64,000 nt of DNA from Bacillota bacterium (lineage in GTDB: Bacteria > Bacillota > Clostridia > Acetivibrionales > DSM-1351): positions 28,633 to 92,632 of the forward strand of contig JAEZUC010000127.1 of assembly GCA_023443515.1 (NCBI GenBank), given 5' to 3'. Shown here piece after piece: positions 34,461 to 43,938 of the stretch. The stretch's first letter is position 1; each line of letters opens with the position of its first letter. The translations under genes and the position numbers were made by a program. The notes under the pieces are model-generated. The model was given only the letters and a program-made list of their open reading frames with translations, was not told the DNA's origin and made no database searches.

Positions 34461-35292
34461 ATTCAAGGATTTTTCATTTAAATATAAATCAGGTGAAAAG
34501 CCTGCATTAACAATAAAGAACCTCTCTATCCAAAAAGGTGATTTCGTGGGTGTCATAGGAAATAGCGGAGCAGGCAAGTCAACCTTTACCTATGCAGTTA
34601 ACGGAGTTATTCCACATCACTATCAAGGTGACTTTTATGGTGAGGTCAGAGTAAAGGGGTGTGATACTATTGAATCCACACCGACACAACTGGCGTTGAG
34701 CGTAGGGAGCGTATTTCAGGATATCGACGGACAGATGGTATCCTCAGTTGTTGAAGATGAGATATTATTTGGACTGGAAAATTTCGGTGTCCCGAAAGAA
34801 GAAATCGAGAAGAGAATAACAGATATACTTAAAATGGTGGGTATAGAAGATTTACGTTATAGAAACATCAATTCACTAAGTGGCGGTCAGAAACAAAAGG
34901 TTGCCATATCGGCTGTAGTTGCAATGATGCCTGACATAATGGTGCTTGATGAGCCAACCGCCGAACTGGACCCACAAAGTAGCCTTCAGATATATAACAT
35001 GTTAAAAATGCTGAACGAAACACTAAACATAACAATCATAGTTGTTGAACAAAAAATAATGTTACTCAGCGAGTTTTCCAAAAGAATCATAATTTTAGAC
35101 AGTGGTGAAATCTATCTGGATGGTACACCCAAACAGGTGCTGAGTGATACATCCAGATTGACTGATATTGGTGTTAACTGCCCAAGGGTGGCAAGTCTGG
35201 CAAACAATCTTAATCAGCTCAAAATATACAGTGGATCGGTCCCAGTCAATGTTATGGAAGCCGAAACTATGGTTAGGAGTGTAATAGGGTGA
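34453..35292 (+). CDS. ecfA1: ECF transporter ATPase EcfA1
   Basis: This ABC ATPase of about 279 residues has Walker A in 'GNSGAGKSTFTYAV', the Q-loop 'VFQDIDGQMVSSVVEDEI' typical of ECF/Cbi ATPases, the signature 'LSGGQKQKVAIS', and Walker B 'IMVLDEPTAELDP'. The Q-loop acidic motif is characteristic of the energy-coupling-factor module. ATG 34453 overlaps the end of the S component and has GGGACG upstream; GTG 34444 is in frame but has no spacing for a ribosome-binding site. It pairs with EcfA2 and EcfT downstream. Confidence 0.9.
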   Translation: MIEFKDFSFKYKSGEKPALTIKNLSIQKGDFVGVIGNSGAGKSTFTYAVNGVIPHHYQGDFYGEVRVKGCDTIESTPTQLALSVGSVFQDIDGQMVSSVVEDEILFGLENFGVPKEEIEKRITDILKMVGIEDLRYRNINSLSGGQKQKVAISAVVAMMPDIMVLDEPTAELDPQSSLQIYNMLKMLNETLNITIIVVEQKIMLLSEFSKRIIILDSGEIYLDGTPKQVLSDTSRLTDIGVNCPRVASLANNLNQLKIYSGSVPVNVMEAETMVRSVIG

Positions 35293-36098
35293 TAAAGTTT
35301 AACAACGTTTGCTTTGCATATGACAAAAATAATATTCTAAACAATATAAACCTTTCTGTAGCAAAAGGAGAATTTGTAGCTATTGTGGGCAGAAATGGTG
35401 CAGGAAAGACTACTCTCATGAAGCTGCTTAACGGCTTACTGAAACCCACTTCGGGTGTAGTCACCATTGCAAACCTTAATACCTCTGTAACGAGGACAAG
35501 TGAGCTGGCAAGGCATGTAGGATTTCTGTTTCAAAACCCCGACAGGCAGATTTGTCGCAACACGGTTAAGGCGGAGATAGAATTTGGCCTGAAATGTATT
35601 CTGACAGACAATGGAGATATAGAAAAAAGGTGTAGTAACACAATAGAGAAATTTGGTTTGACCGCTGACAAGGACCCCTTTTCTCTGAGCAGGGGAGAGA
35701 GACAGAAAGTTGCACTTGCATCAGTACTGGCTCTGTCGCCTGAAATATTGGTATTGGACGAACCCACTACCGGATTAGACTACAAGGAATGTATGCATAT
35801 AATGGAAACCATAAATGAGCTGAACGTCAACGGAACTACCGTTGTCATGGTATGCCACGATATGGAACTGGTAGCTGATTTTGCACAAAGGATAATTGTG
35901 GTAGGTGAAGGTCGTATACTTGCTGACGACATTTGTCGCAGGGTAATGTCCCGTCCGGAAGTATTAAAGGAAGCATCCCTAGCGCCACCTCAGATAGTGG
36001 AGTTAGCTATTAAGCTTGGAAAAGGCTTTGAGGATGTATTTACATTGGATGAAATGACAGAAGTTATATCAAAAAAAGCTAGGAGAGAGGGTGTATAA
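35289..36098 (+). CDS. ecfA2: ECF transporter ATPase EcfA2
   Basis: This is the second ATPase of the module (269 residues). Walker A is 'GRNGAGKTTLMKLL', the Q-loop 'FQNPDRQICRNTVKAEIEFG', the signature 'LSRGERQKVALAS' (with Arg for the usual Gly) and Walker B 'ILVLDEPTTGLD'. GTG 35289 overlaps the EcfA1 stop by four bases, with AGGAG eight bases upstream. Together EcfA1 and EcfA2 form the heterodimeric motor. Confidence 0.9.
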   Translation: MIKFNNVCFAYDKNNILNNINLSVAKGEFVAIVGRNGAGKTTLMKLLNGLLKPTSGVVTIANLNTSVTRTSELARHVGFLFQNPDRQICRNTVKAEIEFGLKCILTDNGDIEKRCSNTIEKFGLTADKDPFSLSRGERQKVALASVLALSPEILVLDEPTTGLDYKECMHIMETINELNVNGTTVVMVCHDMELVADFAQRIIVVGEGRILADDICRRVMSRPEVLKEASLAPPQIVELAIKLGKGFEDVFTLDEMTEVISKKARREGV

Positions 36099-36864
36099 TG
36101 TGAAGGGAATTTTAGAATACAGTCAGGGAGAGACCATCATACACAGGTTAAACCCTCTATCCAAAATGATCATTGCTTTTTTGCTTTGCTTGAGTAGTTT
36201 TGCCAACAGTAATATTTATTGTACAATCGGAATTATAGCTGTAAACCTTCTTATAGCCTATCTTGCCGGGATTATTGACCGGGCGTTTTCTTTGATGCTT
36301 ACACTGTTTAAAATAGGAATTGTTCTTTTTTTGCTACAGATTCTTTTTATCAGAACAGGAAATACTATTTTGACTCTTCCATTCAACTTGTACATTACCG
36401 ATATAGGTTTGAAATTCAGTATACTGCTGGTTTTGAGACTTGTAGGTGCTACTATGCCTTTGGTTATAATTCTGACAGTTACCAGGATGAGCGATCTTAC
36501 AAATGTTATGGTGCAAAAACTTCGCATACCATATAAGTACACTTTTGCATTTATAACAGCCCTGAGGTTTATACCTATTTTTGAAAATGAGATGACAGGT
36601 ATAATCGAAGCCCAAACAGCAAGAGGCGTTGAATTTGATACAAAAAACCCTTTAAAGAAGCTGAAATTGGTACTTCCTCTTTGTGTTCCACTTCTTATAT
36701 CCTCCGTAAAACGAATTGAGGGCAGTGCAATATCTGCTGAATTAAGAGGGTTTAATTTAAGAAAAAAGGACAGCGGGTATAAGACCTACCGTTTTCTTGG
36801 TCAGGATTATATTGCAATAATGTTTTCAATATTGATATTATTGGTAAGCATTATCATTTTATAA
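36091..36864 (+). CDS. ecfT: ECF transporter transmembrane protein EcfT
   Basis: This 257-residue integral membrane protein has five or six helices. A cytoplasmic region carries 'AQTARGVEFD' and 'SAISAELRGFN', the two Ala-Arg-Gly/Leu-Arg-Gly coupling motifs of EcfT that contact the ATPases. It overlaps EcfA2 by eight bases; GTG 36091 and GTG 36100 are both possible starts behind AGGAGAGAGGG. It completes a self-contained importer with the TrpP-like S component. Confidence 0.9.
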   Translation: MYNVKGILEYSQGETIIHRLNPLSKMIIAFLLCLSSFANSNIYCTIGIIAVNLLIAYLAGIIDRAFSLMLTLFKIGIVLFLLQILFIRTGNTILTLPFNLYITDIGLKFSILLVLRLVGATMPLVIILTVTRMSDLTNVMVQKLRIPYKYTFAFITALRFIPIFENEMTGIIEAQTARGVEFDTKNPLKKLKLVLPLCVPLLISSVKRIEGSAISAELRGFNLRKKDSGYKTYRFLGQDYIAIMFSILILLVSIIIL

Positions 36865-36867
36865 AAA

Positions 36868-37824
36868 TCACCAAGGCTTATCCGGGGGAAACCCAAATGT
36901 TTGGACAACTTCAAAAAGCTCACTCTTTGCTAAATCAGATGGTGTTACCAATAAGCCCTTATTTCCGTCTATATCATATCCATAGTGGTAATATGCCTGC
37001 CATATCATTTGCGAGCAGTTCTCAACCTTTGGTTTGGCATCATCATATCGTTTTGGTGAGCAAATTCCATATTTTATCCCGGCAAGATTTTTTGCAGCGA
37101 ACGAGGAGATAGCATCTAATTTTTTCTGGTCTGCATTTTTAAGCCTTAAAATTTTAAAAGTGGGGAAGTACTGCCATTTGGATATATCCTGTGTTATGCT
37201 GTGGCTTCCCGGGGTAAGTGACTCAAGAGTTATACCCTTTTTGGCATCAATAACGATACCGCAGTGGCCATGCCTCCAGTAAAGAGTATAACAAGATTTA
37301 GTCAAAAGTATATCCCCATTTTTAACAGGTGCCATTTGAATAAACCTGCTTAAAGAGCCGTTAACAAGAATTGATTCCTGAACAGTAAAAGGGTTTAGCT
37401 GTTCTCTGAATATTTTGTTTCTTTTAAAATAATTCTTTTGAATTGAAATTATTTTATCCATACCGTCAGAGGTTAAAAGAAACTCGTCAATAGCTGTTTT
37501 GGAAAGGCCTGTTTGCTTAAATAAAAAATTATAATCTTCGTGGCTGAGGGTGTTTTTCTTCAAAATATTGGAGATATTAGCCTGAGGGCCTTCAGGAGTA
37601 TAGCTGGCATCATAAACGTTTTTCCAGATAAAAATACAGTATAAGCTGATAAGTACACTTATAATAAGTAATATTAACCTGCCTCTCTTCTTAATAGTAC
37701 TCAACTCCTGTTTTAAAATAATAGGAATATTATTTCCAGATATAAAAATAAAATTCGTACTTACAAGAGTCAGACAATAAATAACAAAATTATGTATAAT
37801 CAATATAATTAAAAATAAGCTCAA
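36868..37824 (-). CDS. NlpC/P60-like (YiiX/YycO-type) cysteine peptidase fold, membrane-anchored
   Basis: The C-terminal half has 'GDILLTKSCYTLYWRHGHCGIVIDA', the permuted NlpC/P60 (YiiX-like) motif with a catalytic-type His. 'ENCSQMIWQAYYHYG' supplies the Cys, with Cys and His in the circularly permuted order. Two hydrophobic stretches in the first 65 residues suggest membrane anchoring. The open frame begins at a TTG 20 bases from the divergent gene, with no ribosome-binding site, so the true start is probably internal. It converges on the ECF operon, leaving only three bases between them. Peptide or lipid amide hydrolysis is inferred. Confidence 0.75.
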   Translation of the reverse strand: MSLFLIILIIHNFVIYCLTLVSTNFIFISGNNIPIILKQELSTIKKRGRLILLIISVLISLYCIFIWKNVYDASYTPEGPQANISNILKKNTLSHEDYNFLFKQTGLSKTAIDEFLLTSDGMDKIISIQKNYFKRNKIFREQLNPFTVQESILVNGSLSRFIQMAPVKNGDILLTKSCYTLYWRHGHCGIVIDAKKGITLESLTPGSHSITQDISKWQYFPTFKILRLKNADQKKLDAISSFAAKNLAGIKYGICSPKRYDDAKPKVENCSQMIWQAYYHYGYDIDGNKGLLVTPSDLAKSELFEVVQTFGFPPDKPW

Positions 37825-37844
37825 TAAAAAAAGAGAGGTATGTT

Positions 37845-38360
37845 ATGAAAAAAAATTATTCTTTGATAGGTACACTGCTTATAGCAGTCGGTGCCGTGTT
37901 GCTGGTTTTAAAAATGCTGTTTGGTATAGAATTTCTGAATCTGAACACCGGTGATTTTTGGGTGTTTATAGTACTTCTGTTTGGTTTAACTTTTGAGTTC
38001 AGTTATTTCTTAACAGGAAGAAATCCGGGATTGCTCATACCCGGAGGTATCATTACGACAATCGGAATGCTTTTTATGTTCGAAGTTGCAACAAACTGGT
38101 ATTTTGCAGAGTATACATGGCCTGTATATATATTATCTGTAGCTGTTGGATTATTTCAGATGTATCTGTTTTCAAACAGAGAAAAGGGTTTGTTGATAGC
38201 AAGTTTGATAATTGCAGGTGTTTCAGCCTTCTTCTTTGCATGTATGTTCCTTAATACAATATTGACATTTATAAGACCAAGTCTTTTCATCCCGGTGGCA
38301 CTGATTGCAGCAGGTATTGCTATATTTGCCAGTGGAAGGAAAACAAGGGGTCAGTGGTAA
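37845..38360 (+). CDS. Small polytopic membrane protein
   Basis: This 171-residue protein is almost wholly hydrophobic, with about six helices and a Lys/Arg-rich start and end. The N-terminal 'GTLLIAVGAVLLV' and the central two-helix repeats resemble the membrane domain of LiaF-type/DUF5668 proteins. AGAGAGG precedes the ATG, and a TATAAT at 37795-37800 may be its promoter. Function unknown. Confidence 0.75.
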   Translation: MKKNYSLIGTLLIAVGAVLLVLKMLFGIEFLNLNTGDFWVFIVLLFGLTFEFSYFLTGRNPGLLIPGGIITTIGMLFMFEVATNWYFAEYTWPVYILSVAVGLFQMYLFSNREKGLLIASLIIAGVSAFFFACMFLNTILTFIRPSLFIPVALIAAGIAIFASGRKTRGQW

Positions 38361-38436
38361 ACCGGCTTAAAGATGTAATGCATACTTTCCTGCAAGATTA
38401 TGGTATATTAGAGTTGGAGGCTGGAGGTGTGATTAT

Positions 38437-39582
38437 ATGATATGGAGGCAGTTGAGAGAGCAGCAGGAGAATTTGTTGAGTCCCTATGCAGCCAGAAGTG
38501 CAAATTCTTTTGGCAGGATAATCAATGAAGAAAAATGTCCTATAAGAACAGATTATGAGCGGGATGGCAACAGAATTCTATACTCCGTGGAGTTTCGTAG
38601 ACTAAGGCACAAAACACAAGTTTTTTTTAATGCAAAGAACGACCACATATGTACGCGGATGGAGCATGTATTAAATGTAGGGTCAATAGCTGTCACAATA
38701 GCCAGAACCCTCAATCTGAATCAGGACCTTACTTATGCAATAGCTTTGGGACATGATTTGGGGCATGCGCCCTTCGGTCATAGCGGAGAACGTGTTTTAG
38801 ATAAATGCATGAAGAAAGTAAATAACGATTGCGGTTTTAAACATGAACTTCACAGCCTTCGAGTCGTCGAAAAGCTTGCAACCCGTATTTCAAAAGAAAA
38901 AATACATGAAAAATGCGGTCTTAATCTTACTTTTGAGGTAAAGGACGGAATAGTCTCACATTGTGGCGAAAAATATAATGAATACTCTTTAAGAAGAGAT
39001 TTAGGTAAAACACCACAATCACTTCAAAATGTGAAGGACAGAGGGCATCTTCCATTTACTCTCGAAGCCTGTATTGTTAGGCTTGTAGACAAAATAGCAT
39101 ATGTCGGTAGGGATATCGAGGATGCTGTACGTGTTAATCTGATGAATATGCATGACATACCCAAGGACATCAGAAATGAGTTGGGAAACACAAATGGAGA
39201 AATAATAAATACTCTTGTTTGTGATATGGTTGAGAACAGCTATGGCAGGGACTGTATTCAGCTTAGTCCTGAAAAAGGCCAGGCACTTGAAAAACTAATA
39301 AATGAGAATGTAAGGTTGATTTATAAGGCCGATAAGATAACCCGGTACGAAAAAATAGCTGAAAATACCCTTGAAGGCTTGTTTGACAGCCTGCTTAACA
39401 GCCTTTCGGATTTTGAAAGACTTCAGACCAATGAAAATAAGGTGTACAGAATGTTTTATAACTTTATAGCAGACAAGGCATACGATAAGTCTGAAAGTGA
39501 CGCACAGAAAGTAATTGACTTTATAGCAGGCATGACAGATCAGTTTGCACAAAGTTGCTTTGAAGAAATATACTGGATGTAG
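38437..39582 (+). CDS. dgt: dGTP triphosphohydrolase-like HD protein
   Basis: This 381-residue dGTPase-family protein has 'EFRRLRHKTQVF', 'CTRMEHVLNVGSIA', and the HD motif in 'ALGHDLGHAPFGHSGE', with a final Asp in 'DKIAYVGRDIEDAV'. It hydrolyses dGTP or related dNTPs to the nucleoside and tripolyphosphate, helping dNTP balance. It is slightly shorter than Escherichia coli Dgt and matches the Gram-positive type. A YfbR-type nucleotidase follows nine bases later, so both nucleotide-clearing enzymes are co-transcribed. Confidence 0.9.
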   Translation: MIWRQLREQQENLLSPYAARSANSFGRIINEEKCPIRTDYERDGNRILYSVEFRRLRHKTQVFFNAKNDHICTRMEHVLNVGSIAVTIARTLNLNQDLTYAIALGHDLGHAPFGHSGERVLDKCMKKVNNDCGFKHELHSLRVVEKLATRISKEKIHEKCGLNLTFEVKDGIVSHCGEKYNEYSLRRDLGKTPQSLQNVKDRGHLPFTLEACIVRLVDKIAYVGRDIEDAVRVNLMNMHDIPKDIRNELGNTNGEIINTLVCDMVENSYGRDCIQLSPEKGQALEKLINENVRLIYKADKITRYEKIAENTLEGLFDSLLNSLSDFERLQTNENKVYRMFYNFIADKAYDKSESDAQKVIDFIAGMTDQFAQSCFEEIYWM

Positions 39583-39590
39583 GTGAAAAT

Positions 39591-40181
39591 ATGGATGATA
39601 AGAACTTTCACTTTTTTGCATTTCTCTCAAGGATGAAGTATATAAATAGATGGGGACTTATGCGAAACACGTATACTGAAAATATACAGGAGCATAGTCT
39701 GCAGGTTGCTATAATTGCACACGGGCTGGCAGTTATCAGAAACACATACTTTAACGGAGAAGTAAATCCGGAGAGAGTAGCAATCCTTGCAATGTTTCAT
39801 GACTGCAATGAGATAATAACAGGGGATATGCCTACTCCCATAAAATATTATAATCCGCAAATAAGTAAAATTTATAAAGATATTGAAGACATATCAAAAG
39901 AAAAAATAATATCAATGCTACCGGAGGAAATGGCGGATGAGTATTATTCTTTATTCTTTAAGAATCCCGATGATACGAACTGCTGGAAACTGGTTAAGGC
40001 AGCGGACAGAATTTCGGCCTATATAAAATGTATAGAAGAAGTAAAGGCCGGAAACAACGAATTCAATAAAGCCCGGGAAACTATTCTCCAGACAATAACA
40101 GAGATTGAACTGCCTGAGGTCAGATATTTTATGGAGAAATTCATTCCAAGCTTCAATTTGTCCCTTGATGAGATTGATTAA
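39591..40181 (+). CDS. yfbR: YfbR-type HD 5'-deoxynucleotidase
   Basis: This 196-residue HD protein carries 'RWGLMRNTYTENIQEHSLQVA' and 'LAMFHDCNEIITGDMPTPIKY', the conserved YfbR sequence blocks, and an Asp in 'KAADRISAYIKC'. YfbR removes phosphate from deoxyribonucleoside 5'-monophosphates. Length and motifs match the family well. It lies directly downstream of the dGTPase gene. Confidence 0.9.
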   Translation: MDDKNFHFFAFLSRMKYINRWGLMRNTYTENIQEHSLQVAIIAHGLAVIRNTYFNGEVNPERVAILAMFHDCNEIITGDMPTPIKYYNPQISKIYKDIEDISKEKIISMLPEEMADEYYSLFFKNPDDTNCWKLVKAADRISAYIKCIEEVKAGNNEFNKARETILQTITEIELPEVRYFMEKFIPSFNLSLDEID

Positions 40182-40269
40182 TTTATTGAGACTGTTATAT
40201 AATTAAGTTTATGTTGGAAAAATATATAAGTACTAAATTCTTTAATAATTATCAAAGGGGCAAAAAGAA

Positions 40270-41109
40270 ATGACATTTGAAGATAACATAGGTACAAAGT
40301 GTATCATAAACGGAGAAACCTTACCCGGTGAAACACTGAATAATTATTCAGCTGAAAAGTATACGGCTTGTTATGAAGTTATACGCATAATAAAGGGTAC
40401 TCCGCTGTTTTATGATGATCACTTTGCACGTCTTAAAAGTTCTGTGCAAAAGACTCAAAATGAACTGGAAATCACAAAAAAGGATTTAAAGACTCAAATT
40501 ACAGATATATGCCGGCTCAATGAATTAGAAAACTGCAATGTAAAAGTATTGGTGCTTCTCTACGAAAAAGAGCAGATTACGCTGTTGCATATTAACAAGT
40601 TCTACTACCCTTCACAAGAGGAATATGATAGTGGTGTAAAATGTTGCACAGTTAAACTCAAGAGAAGCAATCCAAATATCAAAATGATAAATACTTCATA
40701 CAAGGCAGAAATCAAGCGAGTTGCAGAGGAAAACAGTGCTTTTGAAGTTCTTTTGGTAGATAACAATGACAAAATAACAGAGGGCGGTAAATCCAATGTG
40801 TTTTTTGTAAAGGGTGGCAAAATCTATACATCTCCCGAAGAATATATATTGAAGGGTATTACGAGACAATATATAATAGATGTTTGTGAAAAACTAGGAT
40901 ATGAAGTTGTCGAAACATTGATTGGCGTTGATCAGTTAAGTGAATTTGATGCAGCTTTTATAACTGGTACATCAATTAATGCAATGCCATTAAAAACTAT
41001 AGACGGATGTATATTAAATTCATCTCAAAACCTTGTGATGAGAAATGTGATGAGAGGCTATAACAGTCTTGTAGCTGCATACATTGAAAGTAACAGGATT
41101 ACTAAATAA
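40270..41109 (+). CDS. Class IV PLP-dependent aminotransferase
   Basis: This 279-residue fold-type IV PLP enzyme has the PLP Lys in the 'NTSYKAEIKR' region, 'ITEGGKSNVFFV', 'GITRQYIIDVC' and 'FITGTSINAMPL'. The family includes branched-chain aminotransferase, D-amino acid aminotransferase and aminodeoxychorismate lyase; the motifs alone do not decide. AAGGGGC precedes the ATG. It stands alone between the yfbR gene and a membrane protein. Confidence 0.83.
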   Translation: MTFEDNIGTKCIINGETLPGETLNNYSAEKYTACYEVIRIIKGTPLFYDDHFARLKSSVQKTQNELEITKKDLKTQITDICRLNELENCNVKVLVLLYEKEQITLLHINKFYYPSQEEYDSGVKCCTVKLKRSNPNIKMINTSYKAEIKRVAEENSAFEVLLVDNNDKITEGGKSNVFFVKGGKIYTSPEEYILKGITRQYIIDVCEKLGYEVVETLIGVDQLSEFDAAFITGTSINAMPLKTIDGCILNSSQNLVMRNVMRGYNSLVAAYIESNRITK

Positions 41110-41146
41110 AAAATAAATTATTATAGCGAAAATTGGGAGGTTAGGT

Positions 41147-42016
41147 ATGAGATACCTTGAAAATGCATTTAAGTTTACATTTAAAAACTTTATAATCACG
41201 CTTCCGTTGCTAATAGCTATGGCAATACCAAGTATGGTTATGGGTGTGGGGTCCTTAGGATTTTTATTCAACATGAAGAATTTTGAACAGATATTTGAAC
41301 AGATGCTTGACAACAGCGGGACATTTGTTCCATCGTACGATATGTTTGTAGGTTTATATGGGCCTACTATGATTATAAGTATGATAGTATCAACGGTTTT
41401 GACTCTGGTTTTATCAATTCTTGTTTACCCTGCAACATATGGAATGATAAATAAAAAGTATGAGACAGGTACTTCAACTCTTAGTGATATAACAGCTTCC
41501 ATGACAAAGTATATAGGTAGATACGTACTTTACGGTTTGTTAAGTATTGCTCTTTGGATAGGGCTTACAGTTGCTTACCTCATACTTGTTGCAATCGGAG
41601 TGGTTGTTGTAACAGCAGTTTCCAACGTAGCAGGTGCCATATTGCTGGTACTGTTTACACTGGCTTTCATCGCTGCATGTATAGTGTTTGGAGTATATAC
41701 TTCACTATGGTTCCCGGCAGTATGTGTAGAAAATTCAGACATAATAACAGGACTGAAAAATTCATTTCGTTATGTTTCTGGGAGTTTTTGGAAAATATTA
41801 GGTATAAGCATTCTGATATCTATATTTGGAACAATAGCCGGATCAATAGTGGGCTTGGTGGTAGGATGGATTCCTATTATAGGTGGAGCTGTATCCTCCA
41901 TAGTATCAAGTCTTGCCCAATTTATTACAATAGTCTTCTTCTTTGAAATATATCGTGAAAAATCAGGCAAGTATGCTTGTGCAGAATATTACAGACAAAT
42001 AAACGGCGGAATTTAA
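41147..42016 (+). CDS. Polytopic membrane protein, unknown function
   Basis: This 289-residue protein has about six hydrophobic helices, a soluble stretch around residues 45-65, and 'GLKNSFRYVSGSFWKILGISILI', a repeat-like motif seen in DUF975/GlpQ-membrane-domain proteins of Firmicutes. GGGAGG precedes the ATG. A terminator follows. No function is apparent. Confidence 0.75.
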   Translation: MRYLENAFKFTFKNFIITLPLLIAMAIPSMVMGVGSLGFLFNMKNFEQIFEQMLDNSGTFVPSYDMFVGLYGPTMIISMIVSTVLTLVLSILVYPATYGMINKKYETGTSTLSDITASMTKYIGRYVLYGLLSIALWIGLTVAYLILVAIGVVVVTAVSNVAGAILLVLFTLAFIAACIVFGVYTSLWFPAVCVENSDIITGLKNSFRYVSGSFWKILGISILISIFGTIAGSIVGLVVGWIPIIGGAVSSIVSSLAQFITIVFFFEIYREKSGKYACAEYYRQINGGI

Positions 42017-42038
42017 AAATAACTATTTGTAAGTATTA

Positions 42039-42095
42039 AAAGGCCTTGTATCAGAATGTATTTATTTTCTGTGCGGGGTCTTTTAGTTTTTAATA
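42039..42095 (+). terminator. Intrinsic terminator ahead of the heat-shock operon
   Basis: aaaaggccttgtatcaga and tctgtgcggggtctttt pair with several G-U pairs, followed by a T-rich stretch. It isolates the heat-shock operon from upstream genes. Confidence 0.65.
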
Positions 42096-42125
42096 ATTTA
42101 TTACCGAATATTACAAGAAAAATAC

Positions 42126-42154
42126 TTGACAAACAAATATGCTAATGTTATTTT
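42126..42154 (+). promoter_or_regulatory. Sigma-A promoter of hrcA operon
   Basis: TTGACA (42126-42131) and TATTTT (42149-42154) are 17 bases apart, placing transcription start just before the CIRCE operator. A TATAAT at 42160-42165 also exists but is 28 bases from this -35. Confidence 0.65.
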
Positions 42155-42164
42155 TAGTATATAA

Positions 42165-42191
42165 TTAGCACTCAACATTAAAGAGTGCTAA
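42165..42191 (+). promoter_or_regulatory. CIRCE operator (HrcA-binding site)
   Basis: Perfect TTAGCACTC (42165-42173), nine-base spacer, GAGTGCTAA (42183-42191). HrcA, encoded immediately downstream, represses the operon by binding this element and is released on heat shock with GroE help. Confidence 0.97.
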
Positions 42192-42208
42192 CAAGAGGGG
42201 TGATTATA

Positions 42209-43255
42209 ATGCTGCTTGACGATAGAAAATTGAAAATACTGCAAGCTATTATAGATGATTATATATACTCGGCTGAACCTGTAGGATCCAGAACTATTGC
42301 CAAGAAGCATGAACTTGGTTTAAGTTCGGCTACAATACGAAATGAGATGGCTGATCTTGAGGAAATGGGATTGTTAGAACAGCCGTACACGTCGGCAGGC
42401 AGAGTTCCTTCCGATAAAGGGTACAGGCTTTATGTTGATCAGCTGATGAAGATAAATGAATTAACCGAAAGTGAAATAGAGAAAATCCGAAATGATATGA
42501 ATATTCGAATAAACGAACTTAGTCAGCTCATAAGGAACGCATCTGCGGTTATGTCGAAGTTTACCAAATATACTTCTATAGCGGTAACCCCTCATATGAA
42601 ACAGAGTGTATTAAAAGCTGTTCAGGTGGTGCCTATAGAGCCTGGAAAAGCGTTGGTAATAATTGTAACAGATTCTAATATTGTCAGAAATAATTTAATA
42701 AGAATTCCTGAAAGTGTTACTCCGGATTTCTTGATTCAAATTTCAAATATGCTAAATGAGCAGTTAAAAGGATTTACACTGGAAATGCTTAAATCGGACA
42801 TTTTAAATGAAAAGTTTGAAAAACTGACGGCATTGCCTTTTGGGGTAATAAAACCCATCCTCGACGGAATAGAGGATTTGATTCTGACCATTGATAAACC
42901 GGAAGTATATTTAGAAGGTGCTACAAATATACTGAATTTTCCGGAGTTTAAAGAAGTTGATAAGGCCAAGGAGTTTCTGAATATACTCGATGAAAAGAAA
43001 CTTGTATCTGACCTTCTTATAAATAATACAAATAAAAATAATGAAATAATTATTCACATAGGAAATGAGAATGATATAGAAGGTATAAAGGATTGCAGTT
43101 TGGTTACCGCGTCCTATAGTGTAGGAAATCATGTAATAGGAACAATAGGTATTATCGGCCCGACCAGAATGGAGTACTCAAAGGTTGTGTCATCTATGAA
43201 TTATATAAGAAATAAAATCAATCAGGAGATTCTTAAACTTCTTGATAATGGATAG
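42209..43255 (+). CDS. hrcA: Heat-inducible transcription repressor HrcA
   Basis: This 348-residue HrcA has an N-terminal winged helix ('VGSRTIAKKHELGLSSATIRNEMADLEEMGLLEQPYTSAGRVPSDKGYRLYVD') followed by the GAF-like dimerisation domain. It binds the CIRCE element 18 bases upstream and represses its own operon. ATG 42209 is chosen because AGAGGGGTGA lies just ahead; the longer reading frame from GTG 42185 would start inside CIRCE. It is followed by grpE, dnaK and dnaJ. Confidence 0.95.
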   Translation: MLLDDRKLKILQAIIDDYIYSAEPVGSRTIAKKHELGLSSATIRNEMADLEEMGLLEQPYTSAGRVPSDKGYRLYVDQLMKINELTESEIEKIRNDMNIRINELSQLIRNASAVMSKFTKYTSIAVTPHMKQSVLKAVQVVPIEPGKALVIIVTDSNIVRNNLIRIPESVTPDFLIQISNMLNEQLKGFTLEMLKSDILNEKFEKLTALPFGVIKPILDGIEDLILTIDKPEVYLEGATNILNFPEFKEVDKAKEFLNILDEKKLVSDLLINNTNKNNEIIIHIGNENDIEGIKDCSLVTASYSVGNHVIGTIGIIGPTRMEYSKVVSSMNYIRNKINQEILKLLDNG

Positions 43256-43282
43256 TATAAATAAGGAGGTAGTATTCAGGTA

Positions 43283-43879
43283 ATGAAAAAAGAAAAACAT
43301 CCTAAAGATGAAAATGAAAAAACCAAGGAAATGAATGTGGAAGAAAACAACAAAGGTACAGAAAGACCGGATACCTCAGGAACTACTGATGTACAAAGTG
43401 AAGAAACCGTTAATGCTGAAATCCAAGAACTAAAAACAATGCTTGAAGAAAAATCAAAGCAATGTGAGGATCTCAAAAATATAGTTCAGCGTACGGCAGC
43501 CGAGTTTGACAACTATAAAAAAAGAACAATCAAGGAAAAGGAAGCCCTTGGCCTTGATGTAGCAATAGACACGGTAAATACCTTGCTTCCGGTAGTGGAT
43601 AACCTTGAAAGGGCTATAGCTGCAGCAGAGAAGATGGAAAACAATCCGTTGAAGGAAGGCGTAGAAATGGTTATGAGACAGCTGAAGGATTGTCTCGGCA
43701 AATTGGGAGTTGAAGCAATAGAGGCTGTTAATAATCCTTTCGACCCTGAACTACACAATGCCGTAATGCATGTAACAGACGAAGAAAACGGTGAAAACAT
43801 AGTAGTTGAAGAATTTCAGAAGGGTTACACAATGAAGGGCAAAGTAATCAGACACAGTATGGTAAAGGTAGTAAACTAA
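43283..43879 (+). CDS. grpE: Nucleotide exchange factor GrpE
   Basis: This 198-residue GrpE has a charged, disordered first 55 residues, a long coiled-coil helix ('EIQELKTMLEEKSKQCEDLKN...RTAAEFDNYKKR') and a C-terminal beta domain ('EVQKGYTMKGKVIRHSMVKV'-like). It releases ADP from DnaK. AAGGAGGT is about twelve bases before the ATG, slightly long spacing. Part of the hrcA operon. Confidence 0.95.
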   Translation: MKKEKHPKDENEKTKEMNVEENNKGTERPDTSGTTDVQSEETVNAEIQELKTMLEEKSKQCEDLKNIVQRTAAEFDNYKKRTIKEKEALGLDVAIDTVNTLLPVVDNLERAIAAAEKMENNPLKEGVEMVMRQLKDCLGKLGVEAIEAVNNPFDPELHNAVMHVTDEENGENIVVEEFQKGYTMKGKVIRHSMVKVVN

Positions 43880-43938
43880 TTTAAGTAGTTTAAAATAAAA
43901 AAAACGATTTACAAATATATTAAGGAGGGTATTATTTT

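Noticed and set aside
42126..42165. TTGACA with TATAAT at 42160 as the hrcA promoter
   Set aside because: Spacing is 28 bases, too long for sigma-A; TATTTT at 42149 has 17-base spacing.
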